Notes under the pieces: generated by a model
What the model was told of the DNA's origin: nothing
Databases searched by the model: none
Seen by the model: the letters and a program-made list of their open reading frames with translations, nothing else
Shown: one piece after another, positions 8,540-17,638 of the stretch
Layout of the letters: each line of letters begins with the position of its first letter
Position numbering within the stretch: position 1 is the stretch's first letter
Source of the DNA: Vibrio algivorus
Lineage (GTDB): Bacteria; Pseudomonadota; Gammaproteobacteria; Enterobacterales; Vibrionaceae
Direction of reading: 5' to 3'
NCBI RefSeq assembly: GCF_002218005.2
Contig: NZ_AP018678.1
Coordinates: forward strand, 1,674,001 to 1,738,000
Length of the DNA: 64,000 nucleotides
Translations under genes and position numbers: made by a program

Positions 8540-9781
8540 TCAACCTTTAAATACCGGCAAAATATCAAGCATGGTCAAGAAGTGGAATACCGCAGTCGCA
8601 ACACCAAAGAGTAAAACTGCATATGGAATCAATTTACCACCTGCAACCACAAAACCCTGCTCTGCCCCTTTACGTTGACGAGCTTTCAACACAAGTAATG
8701 CTGGAATAATACAAGTCCATACCGTTGCCGCCGCACCTGCATAACCAATAGCTAAAATAAACCCAAATGGGAACAATAATGATAGCACTAACGGTGGCAT
8801 GAAAGTGGCCGCCCAGGTTTTAGTACGACCTGATTTACTACGATTATCAAAATGGAAAAGGTCAGCAATGTAATCGAATACCCCTAAACCTACCCCAATA
8901 AATGACGATAAAATTGCAGAAACCGAGAAAATATTAATCGCTTGAGAGACTTTATCTGATGCAACCACGGTACCTAACACACCCAGTAACACATCAACAT
9001 TACCACCTTGCTCGATCACAGGGCCAAATGAATCACGTGATAAATGACCAAAAATACTCACCAACCAAATCACATACAAGAATAAAGCAATCGAAGTACC
9101 ACCTAGAATCGCATATTTAGCTTTACGTTCTTCGCCATAATAAGCACGCATTGAAGCAACAGAGTGATGATAACCAAATGAGGTTAAAGCTATCGGCAGC
9201 AACGCCATGGCATATTTAGCGTATTCCCCTTGTTGGTTTGCCACATCCATTAATAAAGAGAAATCAACATGAACGGTTAAGCCAAACACACCAAAAACAA
9301 AGCTTAGCAGCATGGTACAAATTAGTACCACTGAAATACGATCCACCGCACGTGTTGAATGCCAAACCACGCTAGAAGCAATAAACACAAACAAGACCGA
9401 TGCAGTTTTACTTTCAAGCCCTAGTGAGCCTTGCAAAATTAACCCAAACGATGTGGTGTAGGCATAAAGTAAAATTCCACCTACAAAATACACAGTTAAG
9501 TTATTAAAGGCATTCACCTTCTCACCCAATAGATCAGATGTCACCGTGTTAAACGAAACATTCAAATCATAAAGCTTAAATGCTTCTAGCAATAACCAAC
9601 CCGAAACCGTCATCACCGCCATGGTTAAAGCAATGGCCAGTACAGACCAAACCGTCCATGCGCCAGCTCCAGCACTCGGCAACCCAAGCATACCTGCACC
9701 AACACAGACACTTGCAATAATACAAGCGCCACCCACCAATGAAGGCTGCTTTGTTGTTGTCGCTGTTGTAACGGTAGTCAT
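8540..9781 (-). CDS. mtr: Aromatic amino acid permease (Mtr/TnaB/TyrP family), probably tryptophan-specific
   Basis: Inner-membrane proton symporter of the HAAAP family, 413 residues with about 11 membrane segments. Family landmarks include GVGLGVFDYIADLF, IGYAGAAATVW and the C-terminal LDILPVF ending, all close to E. coli Mtr. The N-terminus MTTVTTATTTKQPSLVGG also resembles Mtr. A near-perfect TrpR operator about 165 bp upstream supports tryptophan as the substrate over tyrosine. The gene is single, with its own terminator. TnaB or TyrP-type assignment cannot be excluded from sequence alone. Confidence 0.88.
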   Translation of the reverse strand: MTTVTTATTTKQPSLVGGACIIASVCVGAGMLGLPSAGAGAWTVWSVLAIALTMAVMTVSGWLLLEAFKLYDLNVSFNTVTSDLLGEKVNAFNNLTVYFVGGILLYAYTTSFGLILQGSLGLESKTASVLFVFIASSVVWHSTRAVDRISVVLICTMLLSFVFGVFGLTVHVDFSLLMDVANQQGEYAKYAMALLPIALTSFGYHHSVASMRAYYGEERKAKYAILGGTSIALFLYVIWLVSIFGHLSRDSFGPVIEQGGNVDVLLGVLGTVVASDKVSQAINIFSVSAILSSFIGVGLGVFDYIADLFHFDNRSKSGRTKTWAATFMPPLVLSLLFPFGFILAIGYAGAAATVWTCIIPALLVLKARQRKGAEQGFVVAGGKLIPYAVLLFGVATAVFHFLTMLDILPVFKG

Positions 9782-9945
9782 AATAAATTCTCTTTACGCT
9801 AAATTAAGCCAGTACACCTTGTACCTCTTAAAAACAAACAAGCATCAAGCAAAGAAAATAGGAAGTTAGCCGAAAACGGTATTCAAAAAGAAAGGCAACC
9901 AAGTTCTGTCCTGATGTATGCGCTCATAATAGCGACAACAACCAG

Positions 9946-9959
9946 ACTAGTAAACTAGT
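9946..9959. promoter_or_regulatory. TrpR operator of mtr
   Basis: The sequence ACTAGT-AA-ACTAGT equals the core of the E. coli trpEDCBA operator (ACTAGT-TA-ACTAGT) except for the central dinucleotide. On the leftward strand a plausible -10 (TTTACT) lies within it and a weak -35 (TTCAAT) 18 bp upstream, so bound TrpR would block the promoter. Confidence 0.75.
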
Positions 9960-10043
9960 TAGCTGATACAATATTGAACTTTTGTGATTTGACAGAAGAT
10001 TTGCTCTATTTTTAAACAAGGGCATTAACTCCCCCTATTCAAG

Positions 10044-10057
10044 TTGATCTAAATCAA
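10044..10057. promoter_or_regulatory. FNR box
   Basis: TTGAT-CTAA-ATCAA is a perfect match to the FNR consensus TTGAT-N4-ATCAA. Its centre lies about 41 bp before the likely transcription start of the rightward gene (inferred start near 10090), the usual position for FNR activation. Confidence 0.8.
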
Positions 10058-10065
10058 CAAACACT

Positions 10066-10088
10066 AAGTTGCATTTAAAATACCACTT
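10066..10088. promoter_or_regulatory. NsrR-type box
   Basis: The 23-bp imperfect palindrome has outer arms AAGTTGCAT and ATACCACTT around TTAAA. The NsrR consensus arms are AAGATGCAT and ATGCATCTT. It overlaps a possible -10 (TAAAAT, 10076-10081), so NsrR would repress until NO destroys its cluster. Confidence 0.72.
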
Positions 10089-10153
10089 AAAGCCAATGCC
10101 CATACTTAATCGAAACGTTATGATGAGAACAGCACTGATTAATGGAGCATATT

Positions 10154-10696
10154 ATGAGCTTACAATGTGGAAAAACAAACCTAACTCAAGATCAATTAAA
10201 CCAACTAGAATCGATGCCGGCAGATCAACTTGCTGATTTGATTGAATCGACTCATCATCAATATATTCGAGAAACCGGGCCACAATTAATTGAAATGGCG
10301 GATAAACTGCTACGAGTACATGCTGAAGAGTCTGAGACCATTCAGAAACTAACACCATTAATTCATGCTTTAGTAAATGAACTCACACCACATTTATACA
10401 AAGAAGAGCAAATTTTATTCCCAGCGATTAAAGGCCTTGCCACACAAACACCGCAACAAACCTGCTTTGGTCACATAAGCAACCCAATCCGCGTAATGAC
10501 CCATGAGCATAATGAAGCCGATCAAATTGTAGTGGCATTGCAGCAAGTGACTCAGAATTTTCAAGCTCCAGAAGAAGCCTGCCAAACCTGGCAACGTTGC
10601 TATAAAGTCTGTGAAGAATTTTGCCAAGATTTAATCAATCATATACACGTAGAAGATACGATTCTCTTTCCGACTGCGATAGAGTTGGCTGATTAA
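10154..10696 (+). CDS. Hemerythrin-domain iron-sulfur repair protein (YtfE/DnrN-like)
   Basis: Cytoplasmic di-iron protein expected to help repair iron-sulfur clusters damaged by NO. It has 180 residues and a hemerythrin fold. Metal-ligand candidates are H in TPHLYKEEQILFP, H in VMTHEHNEAD and H in INHIHVEDTILFP. It aligns with the C-terminal part of E. coli YtfE but lacks the roughly 55-residue ScdA N-terminal domain with its conserved Cys pair. The start at 10154 is chosen because GGAG lies 6 nt upstream; an ATG at 10142 has no such site. FNR and NsrR boxes upstream fit anaerobic, NO-induced expression. Confidence 0.88.
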   Translation: MSLQCGKTNLTQDQLNQLESMPADQLADLIESTHHQYIRETGPQLIEMADKLLRVHAEESETIQKLTPLIHALVNELTPHLYKEEQILFPAIKGLATQTPQQTCFGHISNPIRVMTHEHNEADQIVVALQQVTQNFQAPEEACQTWQRCYKVCEEFCQDLINHIHVEDTILFPTAIELAD

Positions 10697-10728
10697 GCTG
10701 CAAAAAGATTGTAGATAGAATGCAAAAA

Positions 10729-10763
10729 ACCCCAGATAACTGATTAAGTTATCTGGGGTTTCT
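10729..10763. terminator. Rho-independent terminator
   Basis: The stem ACCCCAGATAACT/AGTTATCTGGGGT with a 5-nt loop is followed by TTCTTT rightward; A-rich DNA on the other side may let it work both ways. It ends the hemerythrin-like gene and could also stop the leftward tRNA transcript. Confidence 0.85.
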
Positions 10764-10770
10764 TTATATA

Positions 10771-10847
<77 letters not shown>

Positions 10848-10997
10848 TTTGAGTGGAGGATTATACGAGATGAATACGTTAGGTCAATGGCTTTATGGTG
10901 GATTATAGTTTAAGTGCTGAAAAAAAAGGCATTGCTGATTTCAGGCAATTATTCAGTCAGGTTTCCATTCTTTGGTAAAGATGAAAATAAACCTCAT

Positions 10998-11013
10998 TAG
11001 CAAACGTTTGCGT
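10998..11013. promoter_or_regulatory. PurR box upstream of folD
   Basis: TAGCAAACGTTTGCGT matches the PurR consensus ACGCAAACGTTTGCGT at 14 of 16 positions, including the complete GCAAACGTTTGC core. It is 82 bp upstream of the folD start. Confidence 0.75.
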
Positions 11014-11094
11014 TATGGATATTGATCACATAATTTGCGACAATACGCCGCGTTGTCTACTACTGCTAGTCTAATGAGGATCGTAAGGAAAACC

Positions 11095-11949
11095 ATGACT
11101 GCTCAAATTATTGATGGAAAGTTAATATCTCAAACCGTTCGTTCGGAAGTAAAAGCTCGTGTTCAGGCTCGTGTTGACGCTGGTTTACGTGCACCAGGCC
11201 TTGCTGTTGTACTAGTAGGCAGCGATCCTGCATCTCAAGTTTATGTTGGAAGTAAGCGCCGTGCTTGTGAAGAAGTTGGCTTTGTTTCTAAGTCTTATGA
11301 TTTACCGACAACCACCACAGAAGCAGAATTGCTTGAAATGGTTGAGCAACTTAACAATGACCCTGAAATTGATGGCATCTTAGTTCAACTCCCTCTTCCT
11401 GCTGGCATTGATAGCACAAAAGTTTTAGAAACGATTCACCCAGAAAAAGACGTGGATGGTTTCCACCCATACAACGTGGGCCGTTTATCTCAACGTATTC
11501 CTAAGCTACGTTCTTGTACCCCAAAAGGTATTATCACTCTGCTAGAGCGTTACAATATTGATACTCGCGGAAAACATGCTGTCGTTGTTGGTGCATCGAA
11601 TATTGTTGGCCGTCCAATGACACTAGAGTTATTGCTGGCGGGTTGCACAACGACTACCTGTCATCGCTTTACTAAAGATCTTGAAAGCCATGTACGACAA
11701 GCAGACCTACTGGTTGTCGCTGTCGGTAAACCAAACTTTATTCCGGGTGCTTGGATTAAAAAAGGCGCGATTGTGATCGATGTGGGTATCAACCGCATGG
11801 AAAATGGCAAACTAATTGGTGATGTGGAATACGATGTCGCGAAAGACAATGCTAGCCACATTACTCCCGTACCTGGTGGCGTTGGCCCAATGACGGTAGC
11901 AAGCCTCATTGAAAACACCATGTACGCGTGTGAGAACTTTTCGAAGTAA
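11095..11949 (+). CDS. folD: Bifunctional methylene-THF dehydrogenase / methenyl-THF cyclohydrolase FolD
   Basis: Cytoplasmic one-carbon enzyme that converts 5,10-methylene-THF to 10-formyl-THF using NADP+. It has 284 residues, the usual length. Signatures are the substrate-site Y-VGSKRRACEEVG with its catalytic Lys, DGILVQLPLP, the HPEKDVDGFHP block, the nucleotide-binding VVGASNIVGRP and the C-terminal PVPGGVGPMTVA. The open frame extends upstream to 11035, but AAGGA seven bases before the ATG at 11095 decides the start. An upstream PurR box links it to purine synthesis, which consumes 10-formyl-THF. Confidence 0.97.
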   Translation: MTAQIIDGKLISQTVRSEVKARVQARVDAGLRAPGLAVVLVGSDPASQVYVGSKRRACEEVGFVSKSYDLPTTTTEAELLEMVEQLNNDPEIDGILVQLPLPAGIDSTKVLETIHPEKDVDGFHPYNVGRLSQRIPKLRSCTPKGIITLLERYNIDTRGKHAVVVGASNIVGRPMTLELLLAGCTTTTCHRFTKDLESHVRQADLLVVAVGKPNFIPGAWIKKGAIVIDVGINRMENGKLIGDVEYDVAKDNASHITPVPGGVGPMTVASLIENTMYACENFSK

Positions 11950-12061
11950 TTATTCTGAACAACAATAAAACATCCCTTATTGATATACATCTTTAATTGA
12001 CTTTCTTATCCAGAGTTCAGGTTAATTAAAACTCACTCGCTTATAGCGATATATAAAGACA

Positions 12062-12095
12062 AAAAAGGCAGTGTGTTTAATACTCACTGCCTTTT
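12062..12095. terminator. Bidirectional terminator between folD and the RND pump
   Basis: AAAAAGGCAGTG/CACTGCCTTTT stem with A- and T-runs on the two sides, placed between the convergent ends of folD and the efflux pump gene. Confidence 0.8.
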
Positions 12096-12125
12096 ATATT
12101 TCTATTTTATTCGTTGCTTTTCAGA

Positions 12126-15100
12126 CTAATCTTTCGACTCAATCGCCGCTTGTGGCTCTGAAGAGGTTTGTGATTCAGGTTTAGTTTCCTTCCTTTTTAC
12201 ACCAAACAACTTCATTACGCCGACATAAAATAGCGGTACAAAGAAGATAGCCAAGAAGGTTGCAGTCAACATCCCACCAATTACCGAAGTACCAATTGCA
12301 TGACGAGAGTTTGCCCCTGCACCGGTACTGGTTGCTAACGGTAGTACACCTAAAATAAAGGCGAATGAAGTCATCAAAATAGGACGCAAACGCATACGAC
12401 ATGCTTCTAATGTGGCTTCCACTAATCCCATACCTTTCTCATACAAGTCTTTTGCAAACTCAACGATCAAGATGGCATTTTTGGCCGATAAACCAATAGT
12501 TGTTAATAAACCTACCTGTAAGTACACATCGTTTTCTAATCCGCGCATCATTGTAGCTGCAAGTGCCCCAAGTATCCCCAGTGGTACGACTAGAATAACC
12601 GCCATCGGGATTGTCCAGCTTTCATATAAAGCCGCGAGACTTAAAAATACAATCAACATAGACAACGCATATAAAATGGGCGCTTGGTCACCAGACTGAC
12701 GCTCTTGGTACGACATCCCCGTCCAGCTCACTGCAACGCCATCTGGCAAGGTTTTAGCAATATCTTCTATCGCAGCCATCGCATCGCCGGTACTGTAACC
12801 CGGTGCGGCTTCACCTAAGATCTCCACTGCTGAGTTACCATTGTAACGCTGTAAGTTTGGAGAACCCATACCCCAACGCGTATGGCTAAAGGCATTAAAT
12901 GGCACCATTTTGTCTTCATTATTACGCACATACCAATGATTTAAGTCATCTGGCGTCATTCGATATGGTGCATCGGCTTGAATATAAACACGTTTAATTC
13001 GGCCTTGATCGATAAAGTCATTCACATAAGATGAGCCCCATGCCATCGACAAGGTTTGGTTAATGTCACTGATGCTCACGCCTAACGCTTTGGCTTTTTC
13101 GTAATCAAGATCAATAAAGAATTGTGCTTGATCATCAAGGCCATTTGGACGCACTTTTTGCAATGCTGGATTTTGATTCGCGGCTTGTAATAATGTATTA
13201 CGTGCAGCCATCAGTTTATCGTGACCAATGCCGGTACGATCTTCTAAATACATATCAAAACCGGTTGCTTGGCCTAACTCACGAATCGCAGGCGGGTTGA
13301 TGGCAAAAATCACACCTTCATTATTTTGACTAAAATGCTGCATAGCTCGACCAATGATCGAATTTACATCCTGACCCGGCTCTGTACGCTCTGACCAATC
13401 TTTTAACTCTAAGAAGCCCATACCGGCATTTTGGCTTTGACCAACAAAACTAAAACCAGAAACTTGGAAGAATGATTGCACAGTATCTTTTTCATTTTCT
13501 TCAAAGTATTCACGAACATCTTTCATGACGTTTTCGGTACGCTCTAATGTTGCCCCTGTTGGTAATTGCACCATCACCATAAAGTTACCTTGGTCTTCTT
13601 CTGGTAAGAAACTTGCCGGAATAGAGGTGAACATCCAACCAATTAAAGGCAACATGACCGCGTAGACAACAAATAGACGCTTTGGACGACTGAGCGCTTT
13701 TTTCACACCATTGGTGTACTTTTCACTTGAGCGATTGAATTGACGGTTAAACCAACCGAAGAAACCCGTCGTTTTTTCACCATGATGTGGCTTCAACATA
13801 GTGGCACATAATGCCGGTGTGAAGATCATCGCCACAATCACCGATAGCACCATTGACGATACGATAGTCAGGGAGAACTGTCGGTAAATCGCTCCTGTCG
13901 AACCACTCATAAAGGCCATTGGAACAAATACTGCAGATAGCACCATTGCAACACCTATCAAGGCACCGGTGATCTCACCCATGGCTTTACGAGTAGCTTC
14001 CAATGGTGGCAAATTATCTTCCGCCATCACACGCTCAACGTTTTCGACCACTACGATGGCATCATCCACCAGCAAGCCGATGGCAAGTACCATACCAAAC
14101 ATCGTCAAGGTATTAACACTAAAGCCCATAATAGACATCACACCAAAAGTACCCAATAACACGACAGGTACAGCAATGGTTGGAATTAAAGTCGCACGCA
14201 AGTTCTGTAAGAACAGCAACATAACCAAAAATACCAACACAACAGCTTCAATAAGTGTGTGGACTACTTCTTCAATCGAGATTTTAACAAAAGGAACCGT
14301 ATCCATGGCTTTCACCACTTTGAGCCCTTCTGGCATCGATTGAGCTAGATCTGCGATTTTGTCATCGACCAATTTTTGAGTATCAATCGCATTTGCACCG
14401 GTCGCGAGTTTAATCGCAATACCTGATGCACCATTACCATTAAACTGTGCGAGCACACTTAAATCTTCACCATTAAGCTCAACTCGTGCGACATCTTTCA
14501 CTCGTACTTGAGAGCCATCAGAACGAACTTTTAATAAGATGTTTTTAAATTGATCGACACTTTCTAGGCGATTTTGCGCCGTAATGGTGGCGTTAATTTG
14601 TTGTCCTGAAACCGATGGTGCACCACCGATTTGACCTACTGTGACTTCGGTATTTTGTGCTTCAATGGCTTGATAAACATCAATCGGGGTTAATTGATAG
14701 CTGGTTAACTTAGCTGGGTCGAGCCACAAACGCATAGCATATTGAGAACCAAAAACTTGTACATCACCTACCCCATTTAAACGGCTCAGTGGATCGGCAA
14801 TATGAGAGCTTACGTAATCTTGAATATCACTTTGTGTCATGCTGCCATCAGTCGAGATGAACGCCATTACCGACATAAATGATGCCGATGATTTACGAAC
14901 ACTCAAACCTTGTTTTTGCACTTCACTAGGTAGTTGACTCGTCGCTTGTTGTAATTGGTTTTGTACCTGTACTTGAGCGATATCAGGATCGGTTCCTAGC
15001 GCAAAGGTTAGCGTCACTGAAACTGAGCCTGAAGAACTGCTCGACGACGACATATACAGCAAATTATCTAAACCCGTCATGTTTTGTTCGATAACTTGCG

Positions 15101-15284
15101 TAACAGAATCTTCAGCTGTCTTGGCCGATGCCCCTGGATACATTGCGTTGATTGTAACGGCCGGTGGCGCAATCGTTGGATACTGCTGCACCGGCAAACT
15201 GATCACTGACAGAGCACCTGCCAGCATGATCAATATTGCGATTACCCAAGAAAATATTGGGCGATCGATAAAAAATCTCACCAT
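12126..15284 (-). CDS. RND multidrug efflux transporter (AcrB family)
   Basis: Inner-membrane, proton-driven drug exporter, 1052 residues, the normal length for the HAE-1 family. The N-terminus MVRFFIDRPIFSWVIAI is typical. TM4 carries the paired proton-relay Asp (GLLVDDAIVVVENVERVM) and TM10 the matching Lys (GLSAKNAILIVEF). Two large periplasmic loops and the symmetric 12-helix layout are visible. It follows the adaptor gene by 11 nt in an operon. No TolC-type outer-membrane gene or TetR repressor is adjacent, so it probably uses a TolC encoded elsewhere. Substrates cannot be told from the sequence. Confidence 0.96.
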   Translation of the reverse strand: MVRFFIDRPIFSWVIAILIMLAGALSVISLPVQQYPTIAPPAVTINAMYPGASAKTAEDSVTQVIEQNMTGLDNLLYMSSSSSSSGSVSVTLTFALGTDPDIAQVQVQNQLQQATSQLPSEVQKQGLSVRKSSASFMSVMAFISTDGSMTQSDIQDYVSSHIADPLSRLNGVGDVQVFGSQYAMRLWLDPAKLTSYQLTPIDVYQAIEAQNTEVTVGQIGGAPSVSGQQINATITAQNRLESVDQFKNILLKVRSDGSQVRVKDVARVELNGEDLSVLAQFNGNGASGIAIKLATGANAIDTQKLVDDKIADLAQSMPEGLKVVKAMDTVPFVKISIEEVVHTLIEAVVLVFLVMLLFLQNLRATLIPTIAVPVVLLGTFGVMSIMGFSVNTLTMFGMVLAIGLLVDDAIVVVENVERVMAEDNLPPLEATRKAMGEITGALIGVAMVLSAVFVPMAFMSGSTGAIYRQFSLTIVSSMVLSVIVAMIFTPALCATMLKPHHGEKTTGFFGWFNRQFNRSSEKYTNGVKKALSRPKRLFVVYAVMLPLIGWMFTSIPASFLPEEDQGNFMVMVQLPTGATLERTENVMKDVREYFEENEKDTVQSFFQVSGFSFVGQSQNAGMGFLELKDWSERTEPGQDVNSIIGRAMQHFSQNNEGVIFAINPPAIRELGQATGFDMYLEDRTGIGHDKLMAARNTLLQAANQNPALQKVRPNGLDDQAQFFIDLDYEKAKALGVSISDINQTLSMAWGSSYVNDFIDQGRIKRVYIQADAPYRMTPDDLNHWYVRNNEDKMVPFNAFSHTRWGMGSPNLQRYNGNSAVEILGEAAPGYSTGDAMAAIEDIAKTLPDGVAVSWTGMSYQERQSGDQAPILYALSMLIVFLSLAALYESWTIPMAVILVVPLGILGALAATMMRGLENDVYLQVGLLTTIGLSAKNAILIVEFAKDLYEKGMGLVEATLEACRMRLRPILMTSFAFILGVLPLATSTGAGANSRHAIGTSVIGGMLTATFLAIFFVPLFYVGVMKLFGVKRKETKPESQTSSEPQAAIESKD

Positions 15285-15295
15285 GAGTCTACTTC

Positions 15296-16444
15296 CTATT
15301 TGTGGGTGCTTTTCGCATCGTTATCATCAGACACGATAGAAACAGGGGCATCAGGACGAAGTTTCATTAAATTACTTGAGATGACTTGATCACCATCTTT
15401 AAGCCCAGACTCAATCACCCACTTATTCCCATTAACCGTCGAACCTGTTTTGACCGGACGAATGGTGGCTTTACCGTCTTCAACCACAAATACCGTTGCT
15501 TGACCACCTTGGCCAAAATTCACTAATGCTTGCGATAAGGTGTACATCGGTTTTTGATCAGCAATCACGATTTCAGCACGCACAAACATGCCTGGTAATA
15601 GAATCGAATCAGGGTTAGGTACTTTGGCGCGCAAGGTTACACTACCTGTCGAGCTATCGACTTTAGTACCAGAGAAAGTCAGCGTGCCCATTTGATCGTA
15701 CTCAGTACCATCTTCCAGCTTCACACCTACTTTAGGATTGTCATTGGAACCTAAGGTTTTCTTAATCTTCGCCATAGACAAAGAAGATTGCGTCATATTG
15801 ATATAGATAGGGTCAAGCGGCTGAATAGTCGTTAGCGCGACTTCTTGATTGGCAGTTACTAACGCCCCTTCAGTCACATTCGAAATATCAATGCGGCCTG
15901 AAATCGGTGCTGTCACTTTAGTGTATGACAGAGAAATTTTTGCATTATCGAGTGCCGCTTGTGCAACCGCAGATTGAGCTTTGGCTTGCTGCCAATTACC
16001 ATCTGCCGTGTCATATTCATCTTGGCTAATCAATTTACGTTGCACGAGATCTTTATAGCGCAGTGCCGTTTTTTTCAGAACCGCTTCATCCGCTTTGGCT
16101 TTGACATGTGCCGCTTGAGCACTATTGACATCGGCTTGATAAGGCGCAGGATCAATTTGATACAACACATCACCTTGCTCAACCAGTTGTCCTTCTTCAA
16201 ACAAACGTTTTTGCAAAATTCCCGTGACCTGTGGACGCACTTCTGACACTCTTGTCGCCACCACTCGAGCTGGAAGTTCGCTGTACATGGTCGTTGGCTT
16301 TTTCGTCATAGTAATGACTTCGACAGGTGTGGCTTGCGGTGCCTTAGACTGTTGCTGTGATTCAGAAGATTGAGAGTCACACCCTGCAATTCCTATAGCC
16401 AAAACAGTCGATAATAATCCCACATTAAAACGGTTTACTCGCAT
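15296..16444 (-). CDS. RND efflux periplasmic adaptor (AcrA family lipoprotein)
   Basis: Membrane-fusion protein linking the RND pump to an outer-membrane channel, 382 residues. The lipoprotein signal ends IGIAGCDSQ, with the lipidated Cys about residue 22. The lipoyl/barrel-sandwich halves flank a helical hairpin (QAAHVKAKADEAVLKKTALRY onward), then beta-barrel and membrane-proximal domains follow (LPGMFVRAEIVIADQ). It is first in a two-gene operon with the pump. No local regulator gene is present. Confidence 0.95.
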   Translation of the reverse strand: MRVNRFNVGLLSTVLAIGIAGCDSQSSESQQQSKAPQATPVEVITMTKKPTTMYSELPARVVATRVSEVRPQVTGILQKRLFEEGQLVEQGDVLYQIDPAPYQADVNSAQAAHVKAKADEAVLKKTALRYKDLVQRKLISQDEYDTADGNWQQAKAQSAVAQAALDNAKISLSYTKVTAPISGRIDISNVTEGALVTANQEVALTTIQPLDPIYINMTQSSLSMAKIKKTLGSNDNPKVGVKLEDGTEYDQMGTLTFSGTKVDSSTGSVTLRAKVPNPDSILLPGMFVRAEIVIADQKPMYTLSQALVNFGQGGQATVFVVEDGKATIRPVKTGSTVNGNKWVIESGLKDGDQVISSNLMKLRPDAPVSIVSDDNDAKSTHK

Positions 16445-16472
16445 ATTGAGGTCTCGATATTAATTTTGAAAA

Positions 16473-16506
16473 CAAAAAGGCTGCCACAAAGAAGCGTGAC
16501 AGCCTT
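16473..16506 (-). terminator. Terminator of the ycgL-lytic transglycosylase unit
   Basis: Leftward stem AAGGCTGTCACG.../...GTGGCAGCCTT followed by TTTTGTTTTC. It lies between the transglycosylase stop and the adaptor start. Confidence 0.8.
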
Positions 16507-16594
16507 CAAAAATACCGAGTTTTAAGCAAAAAAGATATGAAGTAATAGTGAATTTACATTACTTTACTTTTTATTATCCATTTGTGTAGCAAAA

Positions 16595-17623
16595 TTAGTT
16601 TTTATCAACAATTTCATCCGCTAAGGTACTCACCGCTAGAGCGAAATAATAAGAACGATTCCAATGCATTAATACATTGTAATTGTTGTATACCAAGTAG
16701 CTTCGGCCTGCTTCATCATCCGGCATGATCAGCCATGCTTTGATGTCTTCATTTAACTTAGGTAACGACGATCCATCTAGGTTAGTAATTCCTAATTTTT
16801 GCCATTCTTGCAAGTATTTACCTTTCTCAGCATCACGGCCCTGTAACTCAGGGTCGATACCATGTGGTACTTGAATTTGACGTCCCCAAGTGTATTTATC
16901 GTCCCAACCTTCGGTTTTTAGATAATTGGCAGTAGAGGCAAACACATCAGCAGTGGTGGTCCAAATATCTTTCTTACCGTCGTTATTACCATCTTGTGCA
17001 TACGCTAAAAATGAAGTGGGCATAAATTGACACTGGCCCATCGCCCCTGCCCATGAGCCTTTCATATCTTCCGCACTAATATGGCCTTCATCGATAATTT
17101 GTAGAGCCGCTATCGTTTGCTTACGGAATAAGGCTTCACGACGACCATCAAAGGCTAAAGTAGATAAAGCACCGACCACATTATGATTACCGGTATAACG
17201 ACCAAAATTACTTTCTACCCCCCATAACGCGACAATAAAGCGAGGTTGCACACCGTAGGTCTCACCAATGCGTTTCAGGTCATCGAAATGTTCATGGTAC
17301 AAGCGTTTTGCTTGCTTTATTTTCCATGCAGGTACTGCACGAGGAATATATTCATCGAGTGTTAATTTCTTCTCTGGCTGATTATTATCCGCTTTCACTG
17401 AGTGTGGCTTAAAAACCACATCTTTAAACGCAGCTTGAATGGTCGCGTCGGTAATGCCTTTTTCTTTTGCTTCTTGTTTTAATGTCTCAAGATAAGCATT
17501 AAATTTTGTTTCTTGTGTGGCAGTATCATCTACCGTAACTGCTACTTCAGTTGTAGCAATCGTTGAAAAGCTCACTAAACCGGATAACAGTATTGTGGAA
17601 ATGCTGAGTGGCTTAATATTCAT
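16595..17623 (-). CDS. Lytic murein transglycosylase (MltB family)
   Basis: Periplasmic enzyme that cleaves the MurNAc-GlcNAc bond of peptidoglycan to form 1,6-anhydroMurNAc ends. It has 342 residues with a Sec-type signal of about 23 residues (ending FSTIATT) and no lipobox Cys. The likely catalytic Glu is E137 in LWGVESNFG. Supporting motifs are WAGAMGQCQFMPTSF, the DGNNDGKKDIW turn and the C-terminal VYNNYNVLMHWNRS. It lies 15 bp downstream of ycgL. A soluble MltB-like or SltB-like enzyme is more likely than lipoprotein MltB itself. Confidence 0.93.
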   Translation of the reverse strand: MNIKPLSISTILLSGLVSFSTIATTEVAVTVDDTATQETKFNAYLETLKQEAKEKGITDATIQAAFKDVVFKPHSVKADNNQPEKKLTLDEYIPRAVPAWKIKQAKRLYHEHFDDLKRIGETYGVQPRFIVALWGVESNFGRYTGNHNVVGALSTLAFDGRREALFRKQTIAALQIIDEGHISAEDMKGSWAGAMGQCQFMPTSFLAYAQDGNNDGKKDIWTTTADVFASTANYLKTEGWDDKYTWGRQIQVPHGIDPELQGRDAEKGKYLQEWQKLGITNLDGSSLPKLNEDIKAWLIMPDDEAGRSYLVYNNYNVLMHWNRSYYFALAVSTLADEIVDKN

Positions 17624-17638
17624 ACTTATCCTTTTATT

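Larger units (their letters stand above)
9782..10153. other. Divergent intergenic region mtr / ytfE-like gene
   Basis: This 372-bp stretch holds the promoters of the leftward permease gene and the rightward hemerythrin-like gene. It contains a TrpR-type operator, an FNR box and an NsrR-type box, listed separately. No open reading frame was credited. Confidence 0.85.

Noticed and set aside
12412..14343. Several rightward open frames opposite the RND pump
   Set aside because: All lie antisense within the pump gene, lack ribosome sites and have biased, protein-unlike composition.
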